Shown: piece by piece, positions 1-11,002 of the stretch
Position numbering within the stretch: position 1 is the first letter of the stretch
Layout: each line of letters begins with the position of its first letter
DNA from: Rehmannia glutinosa
Lineage: Eukaryota; Streptophyta; Magnoliopsida; Lamiales; Orobanchaceae
DNA: 64,000 nucleotides
Reading direction: 5' to 3'
Assembly (NCBI GenBank): GCA_016081115.2
Contig: CM071928.1
Coordinates: forward strand, 56,179,950-56,243,949
The notes under the pieces: model-generated
Seen by the model: the letters and a program-made list of their open reading frames with translations, nothing else
Database searches by the model: none
Told to the model about the DNA's origin: nothing
Made by a program: the position numbers and the translations under genes

Positions 1-99
1 TCGCCATCCTTCGACTGGACATTTCAGCTCTCCTGCTGTTTTAAAAACATCGGGATGCGCTGAATCTGCACTTGGTCTCCTTTCTTCCCAACGGTGCTA

Positions 100-960
100 C
101 TCACCATTCTGTCTTGCTGGAAAGACATCCTGCTTAGGCTCAACTCGAGACTCCGACTTTTGTTGAAGACTGGTTGATCTTGAATTATCATATCAATCTC
201 CTTAATAGTTGGAGATTCAATGATTTCTCGTAACACCACCTGGCAAAGTCCTCAAAGATTCTTGGGACTTCAATAAATTCCTTTCTCAAGAATACTTGAA
301 TGATGGGTATTCGAGAGAGCATAGGAAATCTTGTATGTGATCGAGTAAGGCCTGTTTCCTTCTTTCATCAAATCGACTCTTTTGAAATCTTGATGAAGGG
401 TTAGGACTCTACTGAAGTCTCGATCTCCCAAATTGTATGCAATTCTAGGATAGACATTAAATGCCAATTTACCGCATACAAATTTCTATAACCGCTCAAG
501 GCATGAATCCTTGAGATGCGAGATTCGCTTGTCAAAGATAGCAAGATTGAGAGGCGAATCTATTCCTTCTTTGAATGTTGCTTTAATAATTACTCTTATG
601 GCTCCGATATGAATCCATGAGAGTGTATTTGCAACTTCTCTTTTAACTTTGCTTTTGATCTCTTGTATTTCTCTAATAAGGGACCAAGCGCATCTCGATC
701 GTTCATGGTAAACTCCATTGGAATAGCAAATTCTCGATTGTTACCCTGTGGATAATTTGGTGTTTTTCTGAAACCCAATTTTATCCAATGCTTTTTCCAT
801 AGCTCCAATTGTAAATCCATCATAGACTTGAAGCTTTGGATCTTCCTTCATGATTCTCATGAGAGTTTTATGAGACACGTCGTGTGAGAGAGGAATCGAC
901 ATATCCTCCCGATCGTCACGAAGAATTTCTTCTTCACGATGGGAAATGGAGTCACTTCCA
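100..960 (-). pseudogene. Caulimovirid movement protein core (30K superfamily), frameshifted
   Basis: In three minus-strand frames that replace one another, this region shows the 30K movement-protein pattern. There is a hydrophobic strand with WIHIGAI at about 598-617, then an acidic GIDSP turn, an IFDKRI segment, and a tyrosine- and leucine-rich domain at 270-467 ending near SYALSNTHHS. In viruses this family forms tubules or gates plasmodesmata for cell-to-cell movement. At least two frameshifts separate the segments, so the copy is non-functional as assembled. A further open stretch at 24-239 follows in the same orientation and probably belongs to the same polyprotein, but I do not recognise it. 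Assignment is by pattern only, without an alignment. Confidence 0.65.
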
Positions 961-1212
961 TCATCGAATAGATCTCTTCTTCATAGATGCTTTCATCCGA
1001 GGAATATCCTCAAATTGATACACCCGTATTAAATCGATAATAGGCGATGCCTTCTTCGATTTCGGTGTAGCCTCAATCGCATGCGATTCCTCGTTACGGT
1101 TGTCCTGGACAATCCGTTTGAGATATGTCCTCTTGCTCGCAAGTCAATTACAATCTCGAAACTTTCATTAGCTCGGGTATGAGCTCGTCCGAAAGTTCTT
1201 CTCCCAGGGTTC

Positions 1213-2460
1213 TCACGGTACTTGCTTGATTAGAACTCGATGATGAGATTCTACTCCCGCAGCAGGCCTTTGGTCTTTGCCCCGATTTATAACCCGGGCT
1301 TTTTGTTTTGACGAGAACCTTCTGGTCTCCATGAAGACCGCTTTTTGTTGTTGCTTATAGGCGGTATGGATGGCTTCTCTCTTTCGTCTTTTTGTTATTC
1401 GCCGGTTGACCTCCACAATTTGCTGGGATATCATTATCCACGCAACATAGAGGAACCGCTTTGTTAATTCCTCTTAATCTCTTGTAATTCTGTGCAAAGT
1501 CGCTTGATAGCACCATTCGGATAACTGGCCTTTAGGAAAGACATTTTTCTCGCCACGATTTCTACTTGACTCCACCCTTGTATTCCCGATAAGCATTTCT
1601 CTCCAGGGACTGGAATCTTGGCAAAGAATAGTGTGCGGCTTCTTTTTCTTCAATCTTGGATTTCCACCGTATTCGGTGAACAACTTGATATATTCGTCAA
1701 TATGACAAATATCCAATAACTCATGTATAGAGGGCTTGTTTATATTTCTTTCTTTTTCATCTTCTAATCCCTCGAAATAACCCGTGCCGATGAATGGATT
1801 TTGAATAGTTTTGCCATACCATCGACAATTCCTTTAAGTGATTCCCCGATGTGGACCGAACTTTTCGTGACTCAAAGATCGGTCATATCCCGAGCAATCT
1901 TCACCGATCCTTCAAGACTCATTTCAGGAGTAAAATGAATGAATCCTTTGTAAGATCGAGGGTTCTGTTTGAAATTCTCATACCGAGCCCATTCATCAAT
2001 GAGAACTTCTCTTTGTTTTAAAATCGGGATGTCAGATTTAACATCAACCCATACGGATGTATTGGGTCGAGGTGCGATCTTCCATAAGCGCGTCGATAAA
2101 CATTCGGCCTTCCTAGGTAGGTTGTTTATGCAGTTCCCGCAAGAGGTTTCGACCTCCTGCCCCCGAAAGTGGATCACTCCCGGTCGTGAAATCCCAAAGA
2201 TGTGGCATCCCTCCCCGAGCTCCATGATGTGAACCCGTACTTTCTTCGACGTTAGGATTAATCGGTGGCGGTGGTGGAGGAATTGGTCTACTCACCTTGG
2301 GTCATAGGTAACAAAGTCGATTCTCACTGCGTTCATCTTTAAATCTACAATACCTAATCTGCGAAGGATTACGCGGTCATGTAGATCTTTAAGATTCATC
2401 TTCTCAATATCCATCTTTTTTAATTTTTGATGGATTTTCCTTTGATTAAAGCAATGAGCT
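1213..2460 (-). pseudogene. N-terminal region of the caulimovirid polyprotein, function unknown
   Basis: Upstream of the movement-protein core, the minus strand carries fragmentary open stretches. One is 2295-2460, beginning MDIEKMNLKDLHDRVI. Others are 1872-2225 (117 codons), 1474-1716 and 1213-1434. The last is rich in Lys, Arg and Gln, so it could be a nucleic-acid-binding or coiled-coil region. They share strand and order with the movement protein and lie between it and the primer-binding site, so they are read as its broken N-terminal extension or as preceding small ORFs. I do not recognise a domain here. Frameshifts and stops occur every 200-300 bases. Confidence 0.45.
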
Positions 2461-3137
2461 TTTCTCATCCGTCATTTTTCGTATGACTTACGGTTGGTTT
2501 CCCCTTTTGGTGTAAATAAGTCATCCCCAAAATCTATACGTTTCCTTCCTAGGATGAACTTGGCTTTGTCCTCCAGGTTCTTGACTCGTTACGTATATCA
2601 TGAAGGAGTTCAAGAGTTTTCTTCTCGATATTTCACCATCGTTTCCATCCGGTTCGATCGATGAACTTATGATCGGTAGATGAATATGGCGGTTGCCATA
2701 ATTGCACGCACCGTCTTACGGATTTCTCTAAGATCTTCGGAGATCTTAGATTTGTCTGGGAAGTATCTCGTTCCACTCACGGTACTCCATCGGGAATCAT
2801 TGTTCGATGGGAATTTTCATGAACTTAGATTTCTTGAAGGTTCATCAAGTGAACATATAAGTGCAGTTAAGCATCCGAATCGCTTATAATATTCTGCTTT
2901 CGCATTTTGCACGCTTTAAGGTTTTCGGCTCGGCTCGCCTTTCCTTTTCTTCATGTTGGTATTCCCAATATGAAAGCCGGTCAAGTGTTCTTGTGCATAC
3001 ATCGTCAATATTTGACGATATGTCTGTAAGGGTACATCTCGGACATCGGTCCCAGGATCCATAATCTCGGAGTAATTTCTCCTCACCAATTGTTAATTAC
3101 ATAAATATAATAAATTTAACTAAAAGTTCTTAATAAA

Positions 3138-3154
3138 CCCCAGCTTCGATACCA
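3138..3154 (-). promoter_or_regulatory. tRNA-Met primer-binding site of the pararetrovirus (altered)
   Basis: The minus strand reads TGGTATCGAAGCTGGGG. The standard plant initiator-Met primer site is TGGTATCAGAGC; the CAGAG portion reads CGAAG here. Its position at the start of the pararetroviral coding block supports the orientation. The altered bases fall on a CAG motif, the same kind of site at which indels cluster across this window. Confidence 0.6.
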
Positions 3155-3644
3155 TTTTCGTGGCCCAAAGTTAAAGAGTTGGAATGAAAAGATCAGTCCT
3201 TTGAATAAAAATTGAAATATCTAGGTCCAAATTTGATAAATCAAGTAAACATAGGGTACCAAAATTGATACATACGAAAGTTTGGAAAACCTTCTACAAC
3301 CAATCAACCCGGTCGGTTTTAACGATTATTTAACAGCAGGTATCCGAATTGATTAAAACTCAAAACGTTGGGTACTAAAGCGATTAAATCGAAACCTAGG
3401 ATCAAAACCGAAAACTAGGTATAATTGAGGTACTAAAACCGAAAAATAACCCTTCTTTTTCTTTTATAGAGCAACACTGCTACAAGGTCGATAAGGTTGC
3501 AATTGGATTGATTTTTTGAATTAATTTTTTTCGCTAGAAAATAATAATAATTAAAAATTAAAAAAAGATAATTAAAAAATAAATCTATACATTGTAATTG
3601 GATATAAGATGAAAATATAATGATAGAAATTGGTTTCATATTGA
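3155..3644. other. Unassigned AT-rich sequence next to the pararetrovirus
   Basis: There is no convincing coding region. It may contain the pararetroviral intergenic or promoter region, because it lies upstream of the primer site on the minus strand, but I see no clear TATA box or long homology. Short motifs such as GTACTAAA and CGATTAAATCGAAA recur, which suggests a degraded repeat. Confidence 0.3.
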
Positions 3645-3830
3645 AATAATAAATAAATGATTATATATGATTGATAGTTAGAAATATGTGAGTACGTAAA
3701 TAGTGAAATTTGTGAGAAAGTGTATAATAATGATTAAATGATCCGATAAATCATTTTTCTTTAAAAAATGAGAATAAGTGATTGTTGGGAGAAAAAAGTG
3801 AAAGTAATTGATGGCTTATATGAATGTATT
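3645..3830 (+). repeat. Partial copy of the GTGTGATTGG MITE family
   Basis: This stretch shares an ordered series of short blocks with copies at 18379-18613 and 19667-20040: TGATTGRTAGTTAGAAAT, then GTGAAATTTGTGRGA, then GTGTATAATAATGA. The part after it (TGGGAGAAAAAAGTGAAAGT) matches the 19930-19965 part of the third copy. Terminal repeats are not clear here, so it is scored as a fragment. It is non-coding. Confidence 0.5.
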
Positions 3831-4755
3831 TCCAAGTCCAATTTTCTATTTCTAGTGTTGGAAAATGGATTTTCAAACTTTATTGGTTTCATTTGAGAAT
3901 TGAATATGTTTGGTTTGTTGTCTAAATTTCTATTACGTTTATATGTGGAAATGAAAATGTGTTTGGTTATGGCTTTTTCAATATATTTTGAACATAGATT
4001 TTTTTGATTGTAGTGTGTTTTCACATAGATTTGAGTTATTGTTGTGAAAAAATTTGGACGTGTTTTCAAAAAAGTATTTCCATAAAAAAGTGAATATTGA
4101 AAATGACTTTATTTCTAGTGACATCTTCTTAAACAAACATGAACTCATTTTTCGGAATAATTGGAAAATGGAAAACAACTTTTGAAAAAAAAAACATACA
4201 TGACCTATGTATTTTTCGAAAATTTTCATAAGCTACAACATTTTTAGGTAAAAAAACTCCCAAACAACGAAAATGAATTTTTTATTAGTATCCAGTAATC
4301 CCCATCAGTCTCAGTTACAATTTATCTCTACTTGCAGACACACCAGGTTTCATATACTGTATACGAAAATGAATATATACGTATATATAATTTGTACATG
4401 TATGTATATGGTATATAGTATTGAAGAAGCAACGGCTCAAGATAGCGACGATGGTGAGAATAAGTTGGTTTTTGTTTGTCCAGCTAAATATAGTTAAAAG
4501 CCGGCCCATTGTAGGTCATCTTTGCTTTTTGGGCGTTTTGGATTTCAGTGGCTGTTTTTGCTTACACTTGTGGCCATGTCCGCTGAAATACCTATTTCGC
4601 CCCTCCCGCTGAAATACCTATTTTGCCCCTCACACACATACATGTAAAACCCCCCCTCCCCCCCATTGACCTTATTCTTAATCGTACTCAATTTTTTTTT
4701 ATTTGTACTTTTTATTTTTTACTTTTTCTCACCTGATCATTGATCTGGTTTAAAC
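3831..4755. other. AT-rich intergenic DNA, no gene seen
   Basis: Short open stretches on both strands are low-complexity (Phe, Lys and Asn rich) and look accidental. A C-rich run at 4652-4672 is the only notable local feature. The last 8 bases (4748-4755, GTTTAAAC) are the left target-site duplication of the hAT element that follows. Confidence 0.5.
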
Positions 4756-5388
4756 TAAGTGTCCCGGTCGGGTTGGGTGGAGGGTTCGCGGGTTGGCGTG
4801 TCTTAAAGCGGCCAAGGGCGACGACTGTTTAATTATTCGTGTCGAGAATCTTGAACCCGAACCCGACCCGACCTCACTTATTTCACAGTAACCCGGACCG
4901 ACCCACGTAACGTTTAATAAAATTATTTTTATATAAATTTAATAGTTTTAATGAATAAATTTATTTTTTGAAAATCAATCATTCATACACTATTCAATCA
5001 ATAAAAATATTACAATTCACAATATGCAAAAAGAAATAACATAATTGCATAAATAACATAACATACTAATCATATTTTAAGGACAATATTCAGAATGACA
5101 TGCATAATAATAAGGAATATATAATTAAGGAGGTTTTATCATTTAACTTTTAATGACATGTCTTGTTTGTTGTTTTTTCTTACAATTAATTATTTATTTA
5201 ATTTTCTTTTAAATTCACAAGCGGGTTAGACGGGTTAAATGGGTCACGATGGGTTGACCGAACCCGACCTGTTTAATTGGCGGGTTATTCGGGTTCGACC
5301 CATTTTCGACCCGGACCCACGAAGCCTGGACCCATATCCATTAATTTCGTGTCGGGTTTGCGTGTCGGGTTTGAAATTGACACCCCTA
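4756..5388. mobile_element. Non-autonomous hAT element (633 bp), TSD GTTTAAAC
   Basis: The element is flanked by a perfect 8-bp duplication GTTTAAAC (4748-4755 and 5389-5396), the length made by hAT transposases. The right end is GACACCCCTA, the complement of the TAGGGGTGTC terminus seen at related elements. The left end TAAGTGTCCC is a diverged match. Subterminal regions are packed with repeats of CGGGT and GACCCG around an AT-rich core. There is no coding capacity. It would be moved in trans by a hAT transposase. Confidence 0.8.
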
Positions 5389-5396
5389 GTTTAAAC

Positions 5397-6302
5397 GGGA
5401 TTCCCAGTCTCTTTTGACCAAAATACCCTTACTCGGACTAATATGCATTGAAATTTCTAAGTTGATAATTATGAGGTTTACACTTTTGAAAATTATGGAT
5501 ATTTATGAATTGGAGCGGGAAAACTATGGTACTTGTGATGCCACGTCGAATGGAGGGAGGGCCCACCAAAGAGGATGACTATTGCAACTTGACAAACTTT
5601 GTTGTCAAATTAAAAAAAGGTTTTTTTGCCCTAAGTATAGCTTGAAAATGTCATTTTATTTTAAAGGGTGGGATCCATGGTTGAATTAAAACAAGTTAGA
5701 TGTAGGTCATAATATTAGGCAGAGTCATTTATGAATACAAGTTGTGGCCAATTCTTGTTAGGTTGCAACCTACCGTAATAAATGGAATGGGATTTCAACG
5801 TCCATGATTTTATGTTTCTTTGATCATTACAATATTCTCGAATTATATAACTCAAGCCTAGCTGTAATTGCTTCTTTTTTTCACTTTTTGGTATAAATTA
5901 AAGGCATACCAAAAGAGATGAAGTTTGGACATCCAATCTAGGCTAATTTGTATTAATTACACTTTTTATATGATTGGTATGTATATATTTTGAGGACAAA
6001 ATAATAAATATATCAGATTCATGGATTAATTTTGTGGATAATATTTAAGCAACAAGGCTTTTATATATGTTAAATTTTATTCATGGGTTCATTGGACAAT
6101 CCAAAGATTCATAACTATATTGTGGAATTGTGTTAATTTAAGGTCACAGAGGATTTAAATAAATTGTAAAATGTCGACAACAGATCGAATCATATAATTA
6201 CGAGGATTTTAATACAAGTAATGCATACCAATTACCAAGTACCAATAATAAGTTTTATAATTATACGCAAATATTTAATTTATATATAATCTTTGATTTC
6301 AG
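5397..6302. other. Unassigned; possibly intron of the gene whose exon follows
   Basis: AT-rich with no convincing coding region or mobile-element terminus. If the exon at 6303 is real, its 3' part is intron: the sequence ends in a pyrimidine-rich tract and CTTTGATTTCAG at 6291-6302, a good splice acceptor. No upstream exon could be recognised in this interval. Confidence 0.35.
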
Positions 6303-6449
6303 GTGCCAGTTTGGCAACCAATTTATGTATTTAATTATGTTGTGACGAATCAAGAAGGAGGTTTTAAAAAGGATGAACTTCGTTCATTCCGAGAATCTCT
6401 CCGCCCACCCCTGAGAGCCGTTCGTGGAAGGCGAATCGATGAATATTGA
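6303..6449 (+). CDS. Candidate terminal exon of a host gene, cut by an LTR insertion
   Basis: After a good splice acceptor (TTTGATTTCAG) an open frame of 48 codons runs from VPVWQPIYVFNYVV to RGRRIDEY. It then meets TGA at 6447-6449, the first three bases of the Athila LTR. If the element and one copy of the AATAT duplication are removed, the frame continues in phase into GCT ACA ACG AGT TAG at 14131-14145. The original protein would then end four residues later (ATTS). The composition (mixed hydrophobic, then Arg-rich) looks like real protein, and exact continuation across the insertion supports a host exon. I do not recognise the family, and earlier exons were not found. A chance open frame remains possible because it is short. 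Confidence 0.5.
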   Translation: MPVWQPIYVFNYVVTNQEGGFKKDELRSFRESLRPPLRAVRGRRIDEY

Positions 6450-8226
6450 TGGCTCAAAAGCTACTCTAGAAAACCATAGGCAAGTGCACCTATCGTTTTG
6501 TAGTATAGATTATTGAGTGAGAGTGTCATTCCCACGAGGATTGTAAGTACTAATAATTACCGTCTTTTTGTTATCTAATCTAGTAATTTTGAGTTTTGTT
6601 TGTTTAATGAAAATGAAAAATAGAGAATTTTAAAATAATTGCAACTTACAAAAGATCAAATAAAAATAGATTGTAGAATTAAGAAATCAAGAGCTAGAAA
6701 TGTGTTTGAATGTAAATCCCTCTAGAATGTTTTTGTGATTTAACAAGATAAAAATACAACCATAATCCCTAGCAAAAACCAACCTCTTTTATTAAAATCT
6801 CATGTTTCATGGATAGTAGAAATTCGATTTAAGTTAAACCCTCTATCGAGCGAATAACTTCTAATCTCAAGTTGATTAACTCGAAATCTCTTTCTAGTTA
6901 AAACCCCCAAAACAAAAACATTATAACGATTTGTGAATTCCCATATTAGGTTTGACCCTAATCCAGGAAGATTTATGTCGTCTATATCTAGGATTGCATG
7001 CAACTCTTTTCACTTATATAGGTTCTATTTCACCATGAATCTCGATTTCCCGGATGAAAAATAAACTTCAAATCAATATTGCGCATATACCAATTTGAAT
7101 GAATAAAGCATAATATAAGTGAATCACACAAAACATGAAGATTTTATTAAAAACATACAAACCTTAATCACAAATTCATTCTAGAGTTCATTACATTCAA
7201 ACACAAGAAATTTAGAAATTTAGCTACACATGGTTTTGACAAAAGAGTATACTACGAGAAGATATGATTAAAATGAACATGGTGTACTTAGCTCTTATTC
7301 AGAGACCAATACAAGACTTCCTCCTTGGTTGATTGCAATGATGTTGAGCTCAAGCCTTCTCCTCTATTGCTCTTCAACTTCCAACTCTACCTCTCTTTTA
7401 TCCTCTCAATGTATTTTGCTTTGAAACTTAGAATATACAATGAATATACAATGAATCTCTCTATCAATGAATACTACATGAATTATATCTTTTCTTTTCA
7501 ACTCAAACTCTTGGCTTTTATAGGCACCATCTTTATGAAAGAACACATCAATAATCTTTAACAAATGCTCCACTTCCATGGTTGTTGGTTGAATCATTGT
7601 GTGCACATTCATTGTTGAGTTGGTTGAATCATTGTGTGCACATTCATTGTTGAGTTGGTTGAATCATTGTGTCCACATGACAATTGAGGGAATAATAGAG
7701 CTTGGTGCATCAAAATGAGGTGTAAAAGTTGCTCAAAGGTTGTCAAAAGCACAAAGGGAAAGTCTCCATAATTTCGCCAAAGAAAAACGGTCACGGGACG
7801 AAAAGCACGCCCGTGCTTTCAAAGCACTGACCAGGCCGTGTTCGCATGATTTTCCCGAACACGGCCGTGCAAAAGCACGGCCTGGCCGTGTTTGGTACGT
7901 GGTCGAAAAATTGCTCGTTTTTGACTTTTAAAAACACGCCGTGCCGTGCTTTAAAACACACCTGCCCGTGTTTGGTGAAAAGGCCGAAATAAATGAGCGT
8001 TTAGCTTGGGATTTTGAGTGTTTTGCATCCAAAACCCCGGGTATGTTTTGACATGAAACCATGGCCCAAAATTCACCAAAAAGCGACTCAAATCATCAAT
8101 CTACACCAATAAAAGCACCTCGAGTAATGTGAACCATGTACAATCAAAAATTTATGAAACTAACAATAAAATAACTCAAATCATACTTAAATATCACATA
8201 AAACATGCATAAAAAGACCCTTATCA
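6447..8226 (-). repeat. 3' LTR of the Athila-like element
   Basis: A 1780-bp repeat matching 12350-14125 along its full length, with TG...CA ends. It carries three tandem copies of a motif containing GTTGAATCATTGTGTGCACA (about 7586-7675) and a GC-rich palindrome cluster at about 7795-7990. Differences from its partner are mostly short indels at C-rich spots; long AT-rich blocks such as 7100-7200 are identical. Confidence 0.9.
7795..7990. repeat. Cluster of CACGGCCGTG-like palindromes in the LTR
   Basis: A run of imperfect inverted repeats built on AAGCACGGCC and GGCCGTGTTCG half-sites, including a perfect CACGGCCGTG at 7860-7869. The partner LTR has the same cluster at 13685-13875. The local GC content contrasts sharply with the AT-rich surroundings. 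The role is unknown; hairpin formation or a protein-binding array is possible. Confidence 0.7.
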
Positions 8227-8241
8227 AACCACCTCCAACTT
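8227..8241 (-). promoter_or_regulatory. Polypurine tract next to the 3' LTR
   Basis: On the minus strand the sequence AAAGTTGGAGGTGGTT directly precedes the 3' LTR, the normal place for the plus-strand DNA primer. A second copy of the motif lies at 9211-9225 (AAAGTTGGAGGTGGG). Both are followed by a TTGAGGACAA-like sequence. An internal duplicated polypurine tract is known from Athila-type elements. Confidence 0.65.
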
Positions 8242-9860
8242 TGAACTTTGCTTGTCCTCAAGCAAAACATTAAATCAATAAGAATGGTTCAATAAATTAC
8301 AACACACAAGGATTTTTTTTTTTTTTTTCAACACATTGAACACAAGCAGTCAAGTTCTTAGCCTTCTCAACCTGAATTAACCATTGGTAAAAACACAATT
8401 TTGCAAAGCGATCGATTGTCAAGAAAGATCAGAACATCAAGAGGCATTATTCAAACTTGAAATCATCACTCCACAAATATTGATAGTTATGAATAACTTC
8501 AATTCAATAATGTCATGAAAATACAAGAATTCAATGGATCATTGTAGTTAGCCTACTAGTCATATAACCAAGCTTCTTGAACTTTTATTGGAATGAGAAT
8601 TCAAGGAATATACATTCGCCCTTTCGATTTTTTTTTTTTTTTTTTTTTTTTTTTGGTCCTTTCGAGGCATTCTTCCACTAGGTTTATATTTTGAATTTTC
8701 GTTCAAACACTCCTAGGAGTGGTTTCCCATACTCATATTTGTGTCGCCGTTTTACGTAAAAGACAAACATGGGGCTCATGAATGCTCCTAGTTACTAAGC
8801 AACAACAAATAGAGGAGTATAACCTCGATTGGATTCCCTTTTTTTTTTCTTCTTTTTTTTTTTTTTTTTCATTTGTTTTTTTTTTTCACAAGCTTGGTAT
8901 AACAACTAGTTAACCACCACTAAATCATGAATTCTCAAGCGTTCATAACACTAAGCTTTTTGTCGTAAATGCCTTAACAAATCAAGTATTATGGAGTTGG
9001 AAATCTCGTCAAAATTTAGCACACATCTACATCAATCTATTCTAGACAATCAATTGCTTCATATTGAAAACATAAATCAAAAAGTTAATTTTGGTGTGAT
9101 TGGGCTAAGTTATTGACTAGCAAACACTCAATATAAAAAAAAATTTTTTTACCTCTTTTCGACAAACTAAAAATAAAAGCAAGCACACACAAACTAAGAA
9201 TGTAATTGCACCCACCTCCAACTTTAAAGGTTCACATTGTCCTCAATGTGAAAGAAAAGATGAATGAACACAAACAAAACACTCAAAAATCAACCACACT
9301 AGAAGAAAATAAAAGAGGTAGAAAAGAAAAATACGACCTTACTAGAAGAGTGAAATCGGTATTGAGCGACCATTGGGTTGTTTAGTACGGGATCTTCATC
9401 GGCATCTTCATACCTAATCAAGGATACACAACTCGAATACCGTGAAATCATCAAATATAAATTTTTTTTTTTTTTTTTTGAGTTTTTTTTTTTTTTTTTT
9501 GAAAAAAATTTTTTTTTAATAATTAAAACACTAATTTTTTGTGCTTAAAAAGCACGGCCGGGCGTGTTCGATAATTTTTTCGATAAAAATTTTTTTTTTT
9601 TTTTTTTTAATTTTTTTTTTTTTTTTTTTTTTTAAAAACACGGCCGTCTTGAAAAGCACGGCTGGGCGTGTTCGGATTTAATTTTTCCTACAAAACTTTG
9701 GATTTTTGAACACGGCCAGGGTGTGTTCGCGAATTGGGTGACGAACACGGCCGTGCATTTTAAGCACGGCCAGACCGTGTTTTTTTTTTTTTTTTTTTTT
9801 TTTTTTTTCAATCCCCAAGCAATAAAAAAATTAAGTAAAAGAAAATGCACACAAGATGCC
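8242..9860 (-). other. Long 3' untranslated region with poly(A) tracts and GC palindromes
   Basis: This region lies between the coding remnant and the 3' LTR. It contains at least seven long T runs on the plus strand (A runs in the element sense): 8313-8328, 8628-8654, 8839-8886, 9462-9479, 9483-9500, 9590-9633 and 9780-9808. Between the last four lie repeated units of the CACGGCCGTG type (9548-9780). No coding function is seen. The tracts probably vary in length and are hard to sequence. Confidence 0.7.
9548..9780. repeat. Second CACGGCCGTG palindrome cluster, internal to the Athila-like element
   Basis: Contains several units shaped AAGCACGGCC...GGNCGTGTTCG, with a perfect CACGGCCGTG at 9746-9755. 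They are separated by AT-rich spacers and bounded by poly-T runs. The unit closely resembles the LTR cluster, so the same motif has been copied or maintained both in the LTRs and in the internal 3' region. Confidence 0.7.
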
Positions 9861-10480
9861 GGGTTGCCTCCCGGTTAGCGCTTCTTTAAAGTCGTATATT
9901 TGTCTAGTTTACCCAAATGTGGAGATTAGTCGGGTGGAGCTTTGGACTTATGAAAATCCCTTAGGTATTTAGTAGTATTACCTCCAACTTTATGCTTCAA
10001 AATGTGCTCTTTGAACTTTCCGGTCCCTTTTTGGGCATAAGCTTCCAACATGGACTTTGAACAACACTTTTCTCCAAGAGATTTTAGATTTCTCATCGTC
10101 AACGAAATTGAATCGCAAAAAAAGAACAAGTAGTATCCTTTTCAATATCAACATGAATTTTAAAAATTACTTGTTCATCCCCCCCTCAAAGTTAATTTTC
10201 CTCATGCACATCAATAATTGATTTTGCCGTAGCCAAGCCAGAAAGAACGCCAAGAATTAGAGGAGCCTCAATATCATCATGCATGTCAAGAATAACAAAA
10301 TCAACCGGGAATGTGAATTTATCGATCTTGACTAACACATCATTAATAATACCTCTAGGATTTTTAATCGATTTATCGGCTAAGTGTATGTCCATCCTAG
10401 TAGGTTTGATTCACTTAATCCCATATGCTTGAATGTTTCATAAGACATCACATTGATACTAGCTCTAAGTCGGCTAGTGC
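9861..10480 (-). pseudogene. Athila-type protease remnant and C-terminal tail
   Basis: The segment 10192-10395 matches the Athila protease pattern, with LADKSIKNPRGIINDVLVK and a following FPVDFVILDM and APLILG. This aspartic protease would cut the Gag-Pol precursor. The D-(L/S)-G-A active-site area just upstream (about 10460-10480) is out of frame because of a short indel. Downstream, at 9926-10129, is a short Lys-rich piece. After it come the residues EALTGRQPG near 9870-9890, a tail seen at the end of Athila pol reading frames. The expected 3 kb of polymerase between protease and tail is missing. Confidence 0.7.
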
Positions 10481-11002
10481 TCTATCAACACGTAAACCAT
10501 CAATTGTACAAGGGATAATAAAACTTCGGATCATTACATTTTTGTGGTAGATTATTGGAAGAACATTTATCATTCAATTGCACATTTGATAGTTCGTTAA
10601 GCTTATTTTCATTAGAAATGATGTCATTTAGATCCTTAGCATGCTTTGAAAGAGGTTGAACAAATGGAATATTAGTATGTAGTTTCTTGAATGACTCAAG
10701 GTACTTACCAAATTTGTCCTCCCTTCTATCTTCTTCGGTTAGACTCTCGGTAAGGGATTTTGGGCTTGTATTCGCGACCTCCTTTTTCATGAGTTTTTCT
10801 TTGGGTATGTCATCCTCCACATATTTACTCGCATGGCGGTATTGGCATAATCATGATCATGTGGAAAAGCGATGGTGATTGCCTTTACGTGCTCCCTTGG
10901 GTTTGGCTCGTATTACCCGGTAAACTACCTTGTGGCCTTTCGAAATCATCTTCGCAATCGCCTATTTGGTTTTCAGATTATGGATAGATGCCTCTTGATT
11001 TC

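Larger units (their letters stand above)
1..3154 (-). mobile_element. Endogenous caulimovirid (pararetrovirus) remnant, 5' part of genome
   Basis: This minus-strand block reads, from high to low coordinates, as a tRNA-Met-type primer-binding site, then an uncharacterised N-terminal coding region, then a movement-protein core near the window edge. That order (primer site, then movement protein, with coat protein and polymerase expected beyond) fits Caulimoviridae. The capsid, protease, reverse transcriptase and RNase H would lie left of position 1 and are not visible. The reading frame is broken many times by short indels, so it cannot express a protein as assembled. No terminal repeats or target-site duplication are seen, as expected for an integrated pararetrovirus. 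The genus cannot be assigned. The family call rests on the movement-protein pattern plus the primer site. Confidence 0.7.

Noticed and set aside
3433..4229. Minus-strand open stretches rich in Phe, Lys and Asn
   Set aside because: AT-rich composition, overlaps MITE-like sequence, and no conserved motif.
9548..9780. CRISPR-like array of regularly repeated units
   Set aside because: The units are palindromic, irregularly spaced, and inside a plant retrotransposon; no cas-like genes or unique spacers.
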